33,410 nucleotides of DNA from an uncultured Oscillospiraceae bacterium (GTDB lineage: Bacteria; Bacillota; Clostridia; Oscillospirales; Ruminococcaceae). Shown piece after piece: positions 1 through 6,081 of this stretch. The stretch spans positions 1 to 33,410 of the forward strand of contig UQMF01000023.1 in assembly GCA_900542145.1 (NCBI GenBank), in the 5' to 3' direction. Below the pieces are notes generated by a model. It searched no databases and was not told the DNA's origin. It saw only the letters and a list, made by a program, of their open reading frames with translations. Both the position numbers and the translations under genes were made by a program. Position 1 is the stretch's first letter. Each line of letters starts with the position of its first letter.

Positions 1-24
1 AAAAAAGCAATATTATTAAATTTA

Positions 25-53
25 TTGTTTTTGTTACACTTATTTTGTATATA
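25..53 (+). promoter_or_regulatory. possible promoter upstream of the recombinase module
   Basis: TTGTTT (25-30) and TATATA (48-53) are separated by 17 bp in a very AT-rich stretch ahead of the small ORF at 150 and the serine recombinase. The AT richness makes chance matches likely, so this is only a candidate. Confidence 0.3.
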
Positions 54-64
54 TAAAACAATTA

Positions 65-80
65 AATTATATATTATAAC
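65..80 (+). repeat. 16-bp direct repeat, left copy (candidate att site)
   Basis: AATTATATATTATAAC is repeated exactly at 2806-2821, and an ATG triplet follows one base later in both copies. The two copies bracket the recombinase/MobC/relaxase module, which suggests attL and attR of an inserted element of about 2.74 kb. The repeat is almost pure A/T and could instead be a duplicated promoter-like -10 region. An 8-bp palindrome ACCATGGT (79-86) overlaps this copy. Confidence 0.4.
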
Positions 81-149
81 CATGGTAATACAATTTATAC
101 CAAATTCATAACATTGTAATACCACTGAACCGGAAAGGAATGGTGAACA

Positions 150-302
150 ATGAAAACAAATTACACCGTGGTTAATACATATTCTTCTGCAACAGACGCG
201 CAGAAAGAAAAGCTGAAAACCGAAGCCTCAAGAGCAGTTTACCGTGAGCTGCTCCGCTACATGGAAATCAAATCTGAACAGCCGGAACAGAAAACCGCCT
301 GA
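150..302 (+). CDS. small hypothetical protein (50 aa) upstream of the serine recombinase
   Basis: A 50-residue ORF starts at ATG 150 behind a purine-rich GGAAAGGAA ribosome-binding site and ends 19 bases before the recombinase start, so the two are probably co-transcribed. The product begins MKTNYTVVNTYSSATDAQ, is charged and probably helical (EKLKTEASRAVYRELLRYME), and has no signal peptide or membrane segment. I do not recognise the family. Its position suggests a recombination-accessory factor or a regulator, which is inference only. Confidence 0.6.
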   Translation: MKTNYTVVNTYSSATDAQKEKLKTEASRAVYRELLRYMEIKSEQPEQKTA

Positions 303-321
303 CTGCTGAAAGGACAAAAAA

Positions 322-1812
322 ATGACGGCAATATATGCAAGACAGAGTATCGACAAAAAGGACAGCATTTCAATAGACACCCAGATAGAATTCTGCCGGC
401 GCTTTGCCGGCACGGAGGAGTGCCGCGTCTACACCGACAAGGGCTGGAGCGGCAAGAACATAGACCGCCCTGAGTTCCGGCGGCTGTTATCCGACATAAA
501 GCGCGGCGCGATAACAAAGCTCGTCGTCTACAAGCTGGACAGAATAAGCCGCTCGCTGAACGACTTCTCCAACCTCATGGAGCTGTTCAGGCAGTACAAT
601 GTGGAGTTTGCGTCCACGGTGGAGACCTTCGACACCTCCACTCCGATAGGGCGTGCCATGCTCGGAATAATCATGGTTTTCGCGGAGCTGGAACGCGAGA
701 ATATCCTCATGCGCGTAAAGGACAACTACTACGCCCGGGGCGAAAAGGGAATGTACCTCGGAGGTCCTCCGACGTTCGGGTTTGATAAGACCCCGACTAC
801 CCTCGGCGGAATAAAGACCTCCGTGCTCATTCCGAACGCCGATATGCCCACCGTGCAGTACATGTACGACGCCTACTGCGTGGAGCGCACCTCCCTCGGG
901 GACATCGCAAAACAGCTCAATTCTGACGGGGTGCAGTCCCCCGGGGGCGCACTGTGGGACAGCAACATGATAAGCCGTATCCTCCGCAATCCTTCCTACG
1001 TCATGGCGGATACTGATGTCTACCGCTACTTTAAGGAAAAAGGCTGCAGGATACCCACTCCGGTGGAGGAGTTTACCGGGGAGCGTGGGTGCTTCCTCTA
1101 CGGCAAGCGCGCCACGAACGAGCGCAAGTACACCGATGTGAAAGACCATGTGCTGACCATCGGGCTGCATGACGGCGTGATATCGCCACAGATATGGCTG
1201 GACGTCCAGCGCAAGCTAGACGGAAACAAACAGCTCAAAAAGGGAAAGACGGGCACTCGCTCGTGGCTCACAGGACTGATAAAATGCGGAAACTGCGGCT
1301 ACGCCCTGCGGGTCATCAACAAGGATTATTTCTATTGCTCAGGAAAGGCGAACAAGAAAGTCTGCGGCGGTTTTGATGGAAATACCCGGATAGATGATGT
1401 CGAGCAGGCAGTAAAGGAGCGGCTTTTTCAGAAATTCGATGAGATACGGGATATCTCCATTGAAGAGGACAAGCCGGTGCAGAGCCCTGCCGTGAACAAG
1501 CTTAAAATGCGGCTTGAAACGATCTCATCGCAGATAGACAACCTCGTTGACCGGATCGCCGAAACCTCCTCGGCTATCGGGAAGGTACTCGAAGAGAAGC
1601 TGGAAAGTCTCATAAGGGAGCGCGAAAGCGTCGAAGCCGAAATCAGGAAGCATTCCTCCGGTACTCCGCAGGCGCTTACATATAAGGACGTCCTCCCCCT
1701 GCTTTCGGAGTTCGACGAGATGCCGATAGAGAACCGCAGCGTTATTGCAAGGCAGTTCATCCAGAAAATACTGCTTTGGGACGACAAGATCGAAATAGTC
1801 TGGAAATTCTGA
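322..1812 (+). CDS. large serine recombinase (site-specific integrase)
   Basis: This 496-aa protein has the layout of large serine recombinases. An N-terminal resolvase domain starts YARQS, with the likely nucleophile Ser9, and contains VVYKLDRISRS and FAELERENI motifs. A central recombinase domain (about 170-290) follows. A zinc ribbon (CGNCGYALRV, then YCSGK and a further Cys) lies near residue 315-350, and a coiled-coil-like helical segment near 390-445. Such enzymes integrate and excise elements between short att sites without host factors. The gene sits beside MobC and relaxase genes and is bracketed by a 16-bp direct repeat, so it probably mobilises that block within the chromosome. Length and active-site motifs look intact. 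Functional class is certain; att specificity is unknown. Confidence 0.93.
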   Translation: MTAIYARQSIDKKDSISIDTQIEFCRRFAGTEECRVYTDKGWSGKNIDRPEFRRLLSDIKRGAITKLVVYKLDRISRSLNDFSNLMELFRQYNVEFASTVETFDTSTPIGRAMLGIIMVFAELERENILMRVKDNYYARGEKGMYLGGPPTFGFDKTPTTLGGIKTSVLIPNADMPTVQYMYDAYCVERTSLGDIAKQLNSDGVQSPGGALWDSNMISRILRNPSYVMADTDVYRYFKEKGCRIPTPVEEFTGERGCFLYGKRATNERKYTDVKDHVLTIGLHDGVISPQIWLDVQRKLDGNKQLKKGKTGTRSWLTGLIKCGNCGYALRVINKDYFYCSGKANKKVCGGFDGNTRIDDVEQAVKERLFQKFDEIRDISIEEDKPVQSPAVNKLKMRLETISSQIDNLVDRIAETSSAIGKVLEEKLESLIRERESVEAEIRKHSSGTPQALTYKDVLPLLSEFDEMPIENRSVIARQFIQKILLWDDKIEIVWKF

Positions 1813-1814
1813 TG

Positions 1815-1848
1815 ATCACCGTGGTTTTACTGCGGTGATTATTTTTTT
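1815..1848 (+). terminator. intrinsic terminator of the recombinase gene
   Basis: ATCACCG (1815-1821) pairs with CGGTGAT (1833-1839), directly followed by TTATTTTTTT. It starts two bases after the recombinase stop codon. Confidence 0.85.
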
Positions 1849-1884
1849 AATATGCTGACAACAAAGTAATAAACAAGGATAATG

Positions 1885-1962
1885 CAGATGGTAATACCAC
1901 AGCGTTATCCTGCTCATGCCTTCCTTTATGGAAGGCATGCATATATAAGGTAATACAGGATG
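1885..1962 (+). other. candidate origin of transfer (oriT) upstream of mobC/relaxase
   Basis: The stretch before the mob genes holds a perfect 10-bp inverted repeat with a 5-nt loop: CATGCCTTCC (1915-1924) and GGAAGGCATG (1930-1939). TATCCTGC (1906-1913) next to it fits the IncP-type nick consensus YATCCTG/Y. A second fit, CATCCTGT, lies on the minus strand (1955-1962). GGTAATAC occurs on both sides (1890 and 1950 regions). A nick-like octamer, a dyad, and relaxase plus MobC immediately downstream make this the obvious oriT candidate. An 8-bp consensus is weak evidence alone, and the dyad could also be an operator for the mob genes. Confidence 0.5.
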
Positions 1963-1980
1963 TACGAAAGGAGAATTCAT

Positions 1981-2271
1981 ATGAAGCAGGAAAACACAGT
2001 ACGAAATACAATAGTAAAGTCAATAAGGCTTACACCTGATGAATGCGCAAGAATAGAGGGCATGGCGAAACAGTCGAATATGTCCTTTAATTCCTATGTG
2101 GTAAGAACCGCGCTGGAGCCGTTCCATTCAGAATACAGTCCGCAGTTTTACTGCTACCTGCGGCATATCAGCGCCATACTCCGAACGCCGCAGCATATGC
2201 TGACTCAGTATGATATTGACTGCTACAATATGGAGGCGGATTTTATATGCAGAACACTGTTAAATTTGTAA
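1981..2271 (+). CDS. MobC-like plasmid mobilisation relaxosome protein
   Basis: This 96-aa protein has the look of Firmicutes MobC accessory proteins. An N-terminal ribbon-helix-helix region reads SIRLTPDECARIEGMAKQSN followed by MSFNSYVVRTALE. The C-terminal half is helical. Such proteins bind oriT and help the relaxase reach the nick site. The start at 1981 is chosen because AAAGGAG (1967-1973) lies at proper distance; the in-frame ATG at 1960 is upstream of that site. The 3' end overlaps the relaxase start by 25 bases, so the two are probably translationally coupled. It likely acts on the dyad at 1915-1939. Family assignment is confident at the RHH/MobC level. Confidence 0.8.
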   Translation: MKQENTVRNTIVKSIRLTPDECARIEGMAKQSNMSFNSYVVRTALEPFHSEYSPQFYCYLRHISAILRTPQHMLTQYDIDCYNMEADFICRTLLNL

Positions 2272-2726
2272 ATAAGCCCTATGATAAGCCGGGAGACCTG
2301 CAAAATCTACTGCACTATGCAATGACCGACAAACAGACTGGCACATGGTGCGAATACACAGGCGGTATAAATACGGCGCCGCTGTATGCGCTTGACGAGA
2401 TGATGTATGTCAAGAGATTCTTCCGTAAGACAGAGGGCAGGCAGCTCAGGCATATTATCGTAAGCCCTGACACGCAGTATTATTTCCGGCTTACTCCGCA
2501 GGATCTTTATTTCCTGGCACTAAGGATAGGCACGTATTACAGCAGCCGGTATCAGATAGTGTTCGGCGTTCATACCGACACAAGGAATATTCATATCCAC
2601 TTTATCATGAATACGGTAAGCTACGTTGACGGCATGATGTACAGCGGCAATGCTGTTGATATGAATAATTTCAAGGCATTTGCCGAAGGAGAAATCATAG
2701 ATTATTGTACGAGATTTAACAAGTAA
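2247..2726 (+). CDS. minimal MOBP-type relaxase
   Basis: A 159-aa protein carrying the core of a MOBP relaxase. A candidate nicking tyrosine is Tyr24 in LLHYAM. A motif II-like RHIIVSPD has His69 and Ser73. The metal-binding motif III is complete: HTDTRNIHIHFIMN, with His109, Asp111, Asn114, His116, His118 and Asn122. Relaxases nick oriT, stay covalently attached to the strand and pilot its transfer. Known mobilisation relaxases are usually several hundred residues with a C-terminal primase or helicase-like tail; this one stops soon after motif III. Because motifs I to III are all present, it may be a functional compact relaxase rather than a fragment, but loss of a C-terminal domain cannot be excluded. 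It overlaps mobC. Confidence 0.78.
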   Translation: MQNTVKFVNKPYDKPGDLQNLLHYAMTDKQTGTWCEYTGGINTAPLYALDEMMYVKRFFRKTEGRQLRHIIVSPDTQYYFRLTPQDLYFLALRIGTYYSSRYQIVFGVHTDTRNIHIHFIMNTVSYVDGMMYSGNAVDMNNFKAFAEGEIIDYCTRFNK

Positions 2727-2805
2727 TTCGGGATTAAATCGAGGTTTACGCAAAGTTATCAATGTGTATTCAGAGTTTGGTTGAACTGCTGTATTCGGAT
2801 TTCTC

Positions 2806-2821
2806 AATTATATATTATAAC
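2806..2821 (+). repeat. 16-bp direct repeat, right copy (candidate att site)
   Basis: Exact second copy of AATTATATATTATAAC found at 65-80. It lies 79 bases beyond the relaxase stop and is itself framed by an 8-bp inverted repeat, ATTCGGAT (2793-2800) and ATCCGAAT (2840-2847). With the left copy it delimits the serine recombinase plus mob module. Confidence 0.4.
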
Positions 2822-2869
2822 AATGTAGCTGCGTAAGCTATCCGAATAATTATCGGCTCATAGAATTGT

Positions 2870-2903
2870 CCCCTGAAACTATTTTAGTTTCGGGGGCTTT
2901 TTT
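2870..2903 (+). terminator. hairpin with T-run just ahead of the DUF960 gene
   Basis: CCCCTGAAACT (2870-2880) pairs with AGTTTCGGGGG (2886-2896) with one G-T wobble, followed by CTTTTTTT. It sits 25 bases before the DUF960 start. It may end transcription from the mobile module, or act as an attenuator for the downstream operon. Confidence 0.75.
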
Positions 2904-2927
2904 ATGCGTCCGGGAGAGGAGAAAAGT

Positions 2928-3215
2928 ATGTTCAACAATCAGCGTTATGTCACAAGAGGCATAACAAACACCGTACCGCTTGTCACTCAGATAATACTCT
3001 GGGACTGTATCGACAGCATGAAAGTCGAGCGAAAAGATTACCTGCAGGTATTTAATCTCGTAGCGAACGGCACGAATCAGCAGGTAACGCACAGTCAGGA
3101 GGAACACACTTACGAGCGGACTTTTACGTTCCCAACTGACGAACCCATTACGACAAAAATCTTCGTCATAGACGACGAAACTCACACCACCATGCTTTTG
3201 GCAGAAGAATACTGA
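2928..3215 (+). CDS. DUF960 family protein
   Basis: A 95-aa acidic protein beginning MFNNQRYVTRGITNTVPLV and containing ILWDCIDSMKVERKDYLQVF, which matches my memory of DUF960, a small family common on Firmicutes plasmids and conjugative elements with no known function. The start at 2928 follows a strong GGAGAGGAG site; the in-frame ATG at 2904 lies before it. No signal peptide or membrane helix. It precedes the amidoligase gene by 16 bases and is likely the first gene of a three-gene operon. A role as substrate or regulator of the amide-forming enzymes would be inference only. Confidence 0.75.
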   Translation: MFNNQRYVTRGITNTVPLVTQIILWDCIDSMKVERKDYLQVFNLVANGTNQQVTHSQEEHTYERTFTFPTDEPITTKIFVIDDETHTTMLLAEEY

Positions 3216-3231
3216 CTAGGAGGAACACACC

Positions 3232-4350
3232 ATGGACAGAAACGAAACCACACGATCCGTTTGCAGCTGCTGCGGAGCAACAATCGAAACCGATGATTAC
3301 TACACATTTGAAGGCAACATACTCTGTGATGACTGCTACCACAGCGAGACAGTCGTTTGCGAGCATTGCGGCGACAGAATCTGGGCTGACGATAATGCAG
3401 GCACTGATAGCATGCCGCTCTGCAATTCGTGTTACGATGATTACTACACTACCTGCGAGTGCTGTGGCAGAATCATTCACAGGGACTATGCCAACTACGA
3501 CGATGATGACGATTACGCCTATTGCGATAGGTGTTATGAGGAACGCCAACAGAGTTCTATCCACGAATACAACTACAAGCCCGACCCGATATTTTACGGT
3601 GACTCAAAGCGCTATTTCGGCGTGGAACTTGAAATCGACGAGGGCGGCAAGAATGGCGACAACGCTGATACGCTTCTGGGTATCGGCAACCGGGTTGCGG
3701 AGCATATCTACATCAAATCCGACGGCAGTCTGAACGATGGCATGGAAATTGTAACTCACCCTATGTCGCTTCGTTATCATAAAGACAAAATGCCTTGGGC
3801 AGAGATAATGAAATCCGCAATTCGCATGGATTATCGCAGTCACAAAACAAGCACCTGCGGACTTCACGTCCACATTAACAGAACAGCCTTCGGCAGTACC
3901 CGGGAAGCGCAGGACGAGTGCATTTCCCGGGTGCTTTATTTCGTGGAGCACCATTGGCTGGAGCTGCTGAAATTCAGCCGTCGTACCGAATATCAGATGA
4001 ACCGCTGGGCTGCACGTTACGGCTACAAGAACAGTCCGAAAGAGATTCTTGAGGACGCAAAGAAAGGCTGTAACGGCAGATACGCCTGCGTAAACATTAC
4101 GAACTATCACACGATTGAATTTCGTATGTTCCGTGGTACATTAAAGTACAATACACTCATTGCCACTCTGGAGCTTGTGGATAAAATCTGCGAACTAGCG
4201 ACTGACCTGACCGACACAGAACTGAAATCAGTAAGCTGGTCGGATTTCGTTGGTTCGCTGGACGACAGCACGGAATCCGAACTCATTACATACCTGAAAG
4301 AGCGCCAGCTCTACATAAACACGCCCATTACGGCAGAGGAGGACGATTAA
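3232..4350 (+). CDS. putative amidoligase with N-terminal zinc-knuckle region
   Basis: A 372-aa protein. Residues 1-105 carry Cys pairs (Cys11/14, 32/35, 43/46, 64/67, 75/78, 98/101) typical of LIM-like or zinc-ribbon knuckles. Residues from about 125 match the amidoligase fold of predicted COOH-NH2 ligases related to glutamine synthetase: FGVELEID (Glu132, Glu134), KSDGSL, GMEIVTHPMS, CGLHVHIN (His212, His214) and IEFRMFRGTL. Such enzymes are predicted to couple ATP hydrolysis to amide bond formation on peptides, proteins or small molecules. RBS AGGAGG precedes ATG 3232. The stop lies one base before the glutamine amidotransferase start, which would supply ammonia. Substrate unknown; the zinc knuckles may bind the acceptor protein or nucleic acid. 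Confidence 0.85.
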   Translation: MDRNETTRSVCSCCGATIETDDYYTFEGNILCDDCYHSETVVCEHCGDRIWADDNAGTDSMPLCNSCYDDYYTTCECCGRIIHRDYANYDDDDDYAYCDRCYEERQQSSIHEYNYKPDPIFYGDSKRYFGVELEIDEGGKNGDNADTLLGIGNRVAEHIYIKSDGSLNDGMEIVTHPMSLRYHKDKMPWAEIMKSAIRMDYRSHKTSTCGLHVHINRTAFGSTREAQDECISRVLYFVEHHWLELLKFSRRTEYQMNRWAARYGYKNSPKEILEDAKKGCNGRYACVNITNYHTIEFRMFRGTLKYNTLIATLELVDKICELATDLTDTELKSVSWSDFVGSLDDSTESELITYLKERQLYINTPITAEEDD

Positions 4351-4351
4351 C

Positions 4352-5335
4352 ATGTGTGCAATTTTCGGCTTGATAGACTACAATCACACTCTTAATGCGA
4401 AGCAGCGTGAAAAGCTGCTTCGTGTTCTTTCCGAGGAATGCGAGGAGCGCGGAACCGACGCTACCGGCTACGCATTCAACCACAATGGCAAGCTGACGAT
4501 TTTCAAGCGTCCGTTCGCCGCTCACAAAGTGCACCTGCATCTTCACGAAGATTCCAATGTCATCATGGGCCACACCCGAATGGCAACGCAAGGTAACAAG
4601 CTTGATAACAGAAACAACCACCCGTTCCCCGGCAAGGTTGGAAATACGAGCTTCGCCCTTGCTCACAACGGCGTTCTTCACAATGATGTCAGACTTCGTA
4701 AGCAGTTATCGCTTCCGAGCACGCCAGTAGAAACGGATAGCTATATAGCCGTACAGCTCCTAGAACAACAGAAAACCCTCGACATTCAGTCCATTTCTGA
4801 AATAGCTGAGCTTGTCGAGGGGTCTTTTGTGTTTACCGTGCTTGATGATAAGAGTAACCTCTACTTCGTCAAGGGCGATAATCCGCTTGCACTCTATCAT
4901 TATGAAACTTGTGGGCTGTACATCTACGCCAGTACAGAAGCAATTCTTGACCGAGCACTTACGAGGCTAGGCATTCTCAGCATAGAGCACCAGAAAGTCA
5001 ATACGAGCTGCGGTGACATTCTGAAAATCGACAACACAGGCGCAATGGAGCGTGGAATGTTTGACACAACAAACCTGATGATGTATGATTACCATTACTT
5101 CCGACGTGACTGGTGGAATGTCCCGGAATCGTGCGAAAGTGAACCGCAGGACGTGAAACAGCTGAAAGATTTCGCAAGCTCAATAGGCGTGTCCCGTGAG
5201 GACATTGACCTGCTCCTGAGCTACGGTTATTTCGTAGAGGAAATCGAAGAAATGCTCTACCAGCCCGGCGTGATTGAAGAAGCATTATGCGAAATTCTGA
5301 ACGAGTGCGCATACGACTACTGTGGTGAGTTCTGA
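4352..5335 (+). CDS. class II glutamine amidotransferase (GATase II) domain protein
   Basis: A 327-aa protein starting MCAIFGL. After Met removal, Cys2 becomes the N-terminal nucleophile of an Ntn-type glutaminase. Further class II motifs are RGTDATGYAF, GHTRMATQG (arginine contact), LAHNGVLHN and ETDSYIAV. The family hydrolyses glutamine and channels ammonia to a partner domain; here no synthase domain is fused. The C-terminal 80 residues are an acidic helical extension. The likely partner is the amidoligase encoded one base upstream. AGAGGAGG precedes the start. The pair resembles the amidoligase/GATase neighbourhoods described for predicted peptide-modifying systems on phages and mobile elements. 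Confidence 0.85.
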   Translation: MCAIFGLIDYNHTLNAKQREKLLRVLSEECEERGTDATGYAFNHNGKLTIFKRPFAAHKVHLHLHEDSNVIMGHTRMATQGNKLDNRNNHPFPGKVGNTSFALAHNGVLHNDVRLRKQLSLPSTPVETDSYIAVQLLEQQKTLDIQSISEIAELVEGSFVFTVLDDKSNLYFVKGDNPLALYHYETCGLYIYASTEAILDRALTRLGILSIEHQKVNTSCGDILKIDNTGAMERGMFDTTNLMMYDYHYFRRDWWNVPESCESEPQDVKQLKDFASSIGVSREDIDLLLSYGYFVEEIEEMLYQPGVIEEALCEILNECAYDYCGEF

Positions 5336-5432
5336 GCGTTCGGAAACAATACCTACATTGTGGACATTAGATATATTGCTCAGGTTGAGCAGGCGCGTTG
5401 CCCGAAATGAACACCTTTGCTGAAGTTGTACA

Positions 5433-5461
5433 TTGACACATAGGGAATCTTGTGTTACAAT
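5433..5461 (+). promoter_or_regulatory. consensus promoter
   Basis: TTGACA (5433-5438), 17-bp spacer, TACAAT (5456-5461). It points at the 19-codon ORF at 5483 and is one of the strongest promoters of the window, yet no large gene follows before the MITE. Confidence 0.75.
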
Positions 5462-5482
5462 AATGCCAGGGAGGATAGTTCA

Positions 5483-5542
5483 ATGCTTGAGGAGCGCCCC
5501 AAGCGACATGCGGGGGTGCAAGGCACTGTAAAAACCGCTTGA
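5483..5542 (+). CDS. possible 19-aa peptide or leader
   Basis: ATG 5483 lies 8 bases after a GGAGG site and about 15 bases after the predicted start of transcription from the 5433-5461 promoter. The peptide MLEERPKRHAGVQGTVKTA is short, basic and ends in TGA. Promoter, ribosome-binding site and start codon are properly spaced, which is unlikely for random sequence. It may be a leader peptide, a small protein, or the 5' remnant of a decayed gene. No family assignment. Confidence 0.4.
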   Translation: MLEERPKRHAGVQGTVKTA

Positions 5543-5634
5543 TTCACGACTTGTTGCATTCTGTACATGACATTTCTCTACTGGCTTTTTGCTATACGTT
5601 TTTTCGGTTTATTTTTACTTTTCACAATATAAGT

Positions 5635-5669
5635 AAGCCCGAACATCCATCAAATGGTTGTTCGGGCTT
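5635..5669 (+). repeat. 15-bp inverted repeat (hairpin)
   Basis: AAGCCCGAACATCCA (5635-5649) and TGGTTGTTCGGGCTT (5655-5669) pair with one mismatch around a 5-nt loop. No clear T-run follows on either strand. It may stop the transcript started at about 5468. Confidence 0.6.
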
Positions 5670-5715
5670 GGTTGTGGAGTTGTTTTACAGCTCCGTTTTA
5701 AGTTTATGCAGGAGT

Positions 5716-5958
5716 TAAGGCAGCACCGCACAAAGACTTTTTATTGGATTTTGCTCGTGTCTTGCCTGCATATTTTAGTTTGGCGCAAAATCAAAATCGT
5801 TTGGTTAACGATGAAGTTTGTGTTGCACCAAACTAACGACAGATCAGCCTTGCGTCGATATTTGTTGACTTGAAAATGCTATCGCTTCCGTCAACAAATC
5901 TTCATTGTACAATCTGACTTGCGCAATACGCGCACAATCTTTGTGCGGTATTGCCTTA
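5716..5958. mobile_element. MITE copy 1 (243 bp, TA-flanked terminal inverted repeats)
   Basis: TAAGGCAGCACCGCACAAAG (5716-5735) and the reverse complement of 5939-5958 agree at 18 of 20 positions. Both ends begin with TA, as expected for TA-targeting IS630/Tc1-type MITEs. The interior codes for nothing convincing and contains an ATTTGTTGAC/GTCAACAAAT hairpin. It shares TCATTGTACAATCTGAC (5902-5918) with copy 2 at 10404-10581. A transposase gene is absent, so it would be mobilised in trans. Confidence 0.8.
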
Positions 5959-6019
5959 GGTCACCTGTCAGACCGCCTGAAGTTTTCACACAGAACCCTG
6001 CTATTTTTGCAAAAATATA

Positions 6020-6048
6020 TTGAAATATAGTATATTATGTGTTAAAAT
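6020..6048 (+). promoter_or_regulatory. promoter of the GHKL ATPase operon
   Basis: TTGAAA (6020-6025), 17-bp spacer, TAAAAT (6043-6048). The expected start of transcription lies about 27 bases before the ATG at 6082. Confidence 0.75.
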
Positions 6049-6081
6049 ATAAGCATATCATTTATGTCAGGAGTTGAAAAC

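Noticed and set aside
5658..5873. 71-codon frame across MITE copy 1
   Set aside because: It begins in a hairpin and crosses the terminal repeat of a non-coding element; no ribosome-binding site.
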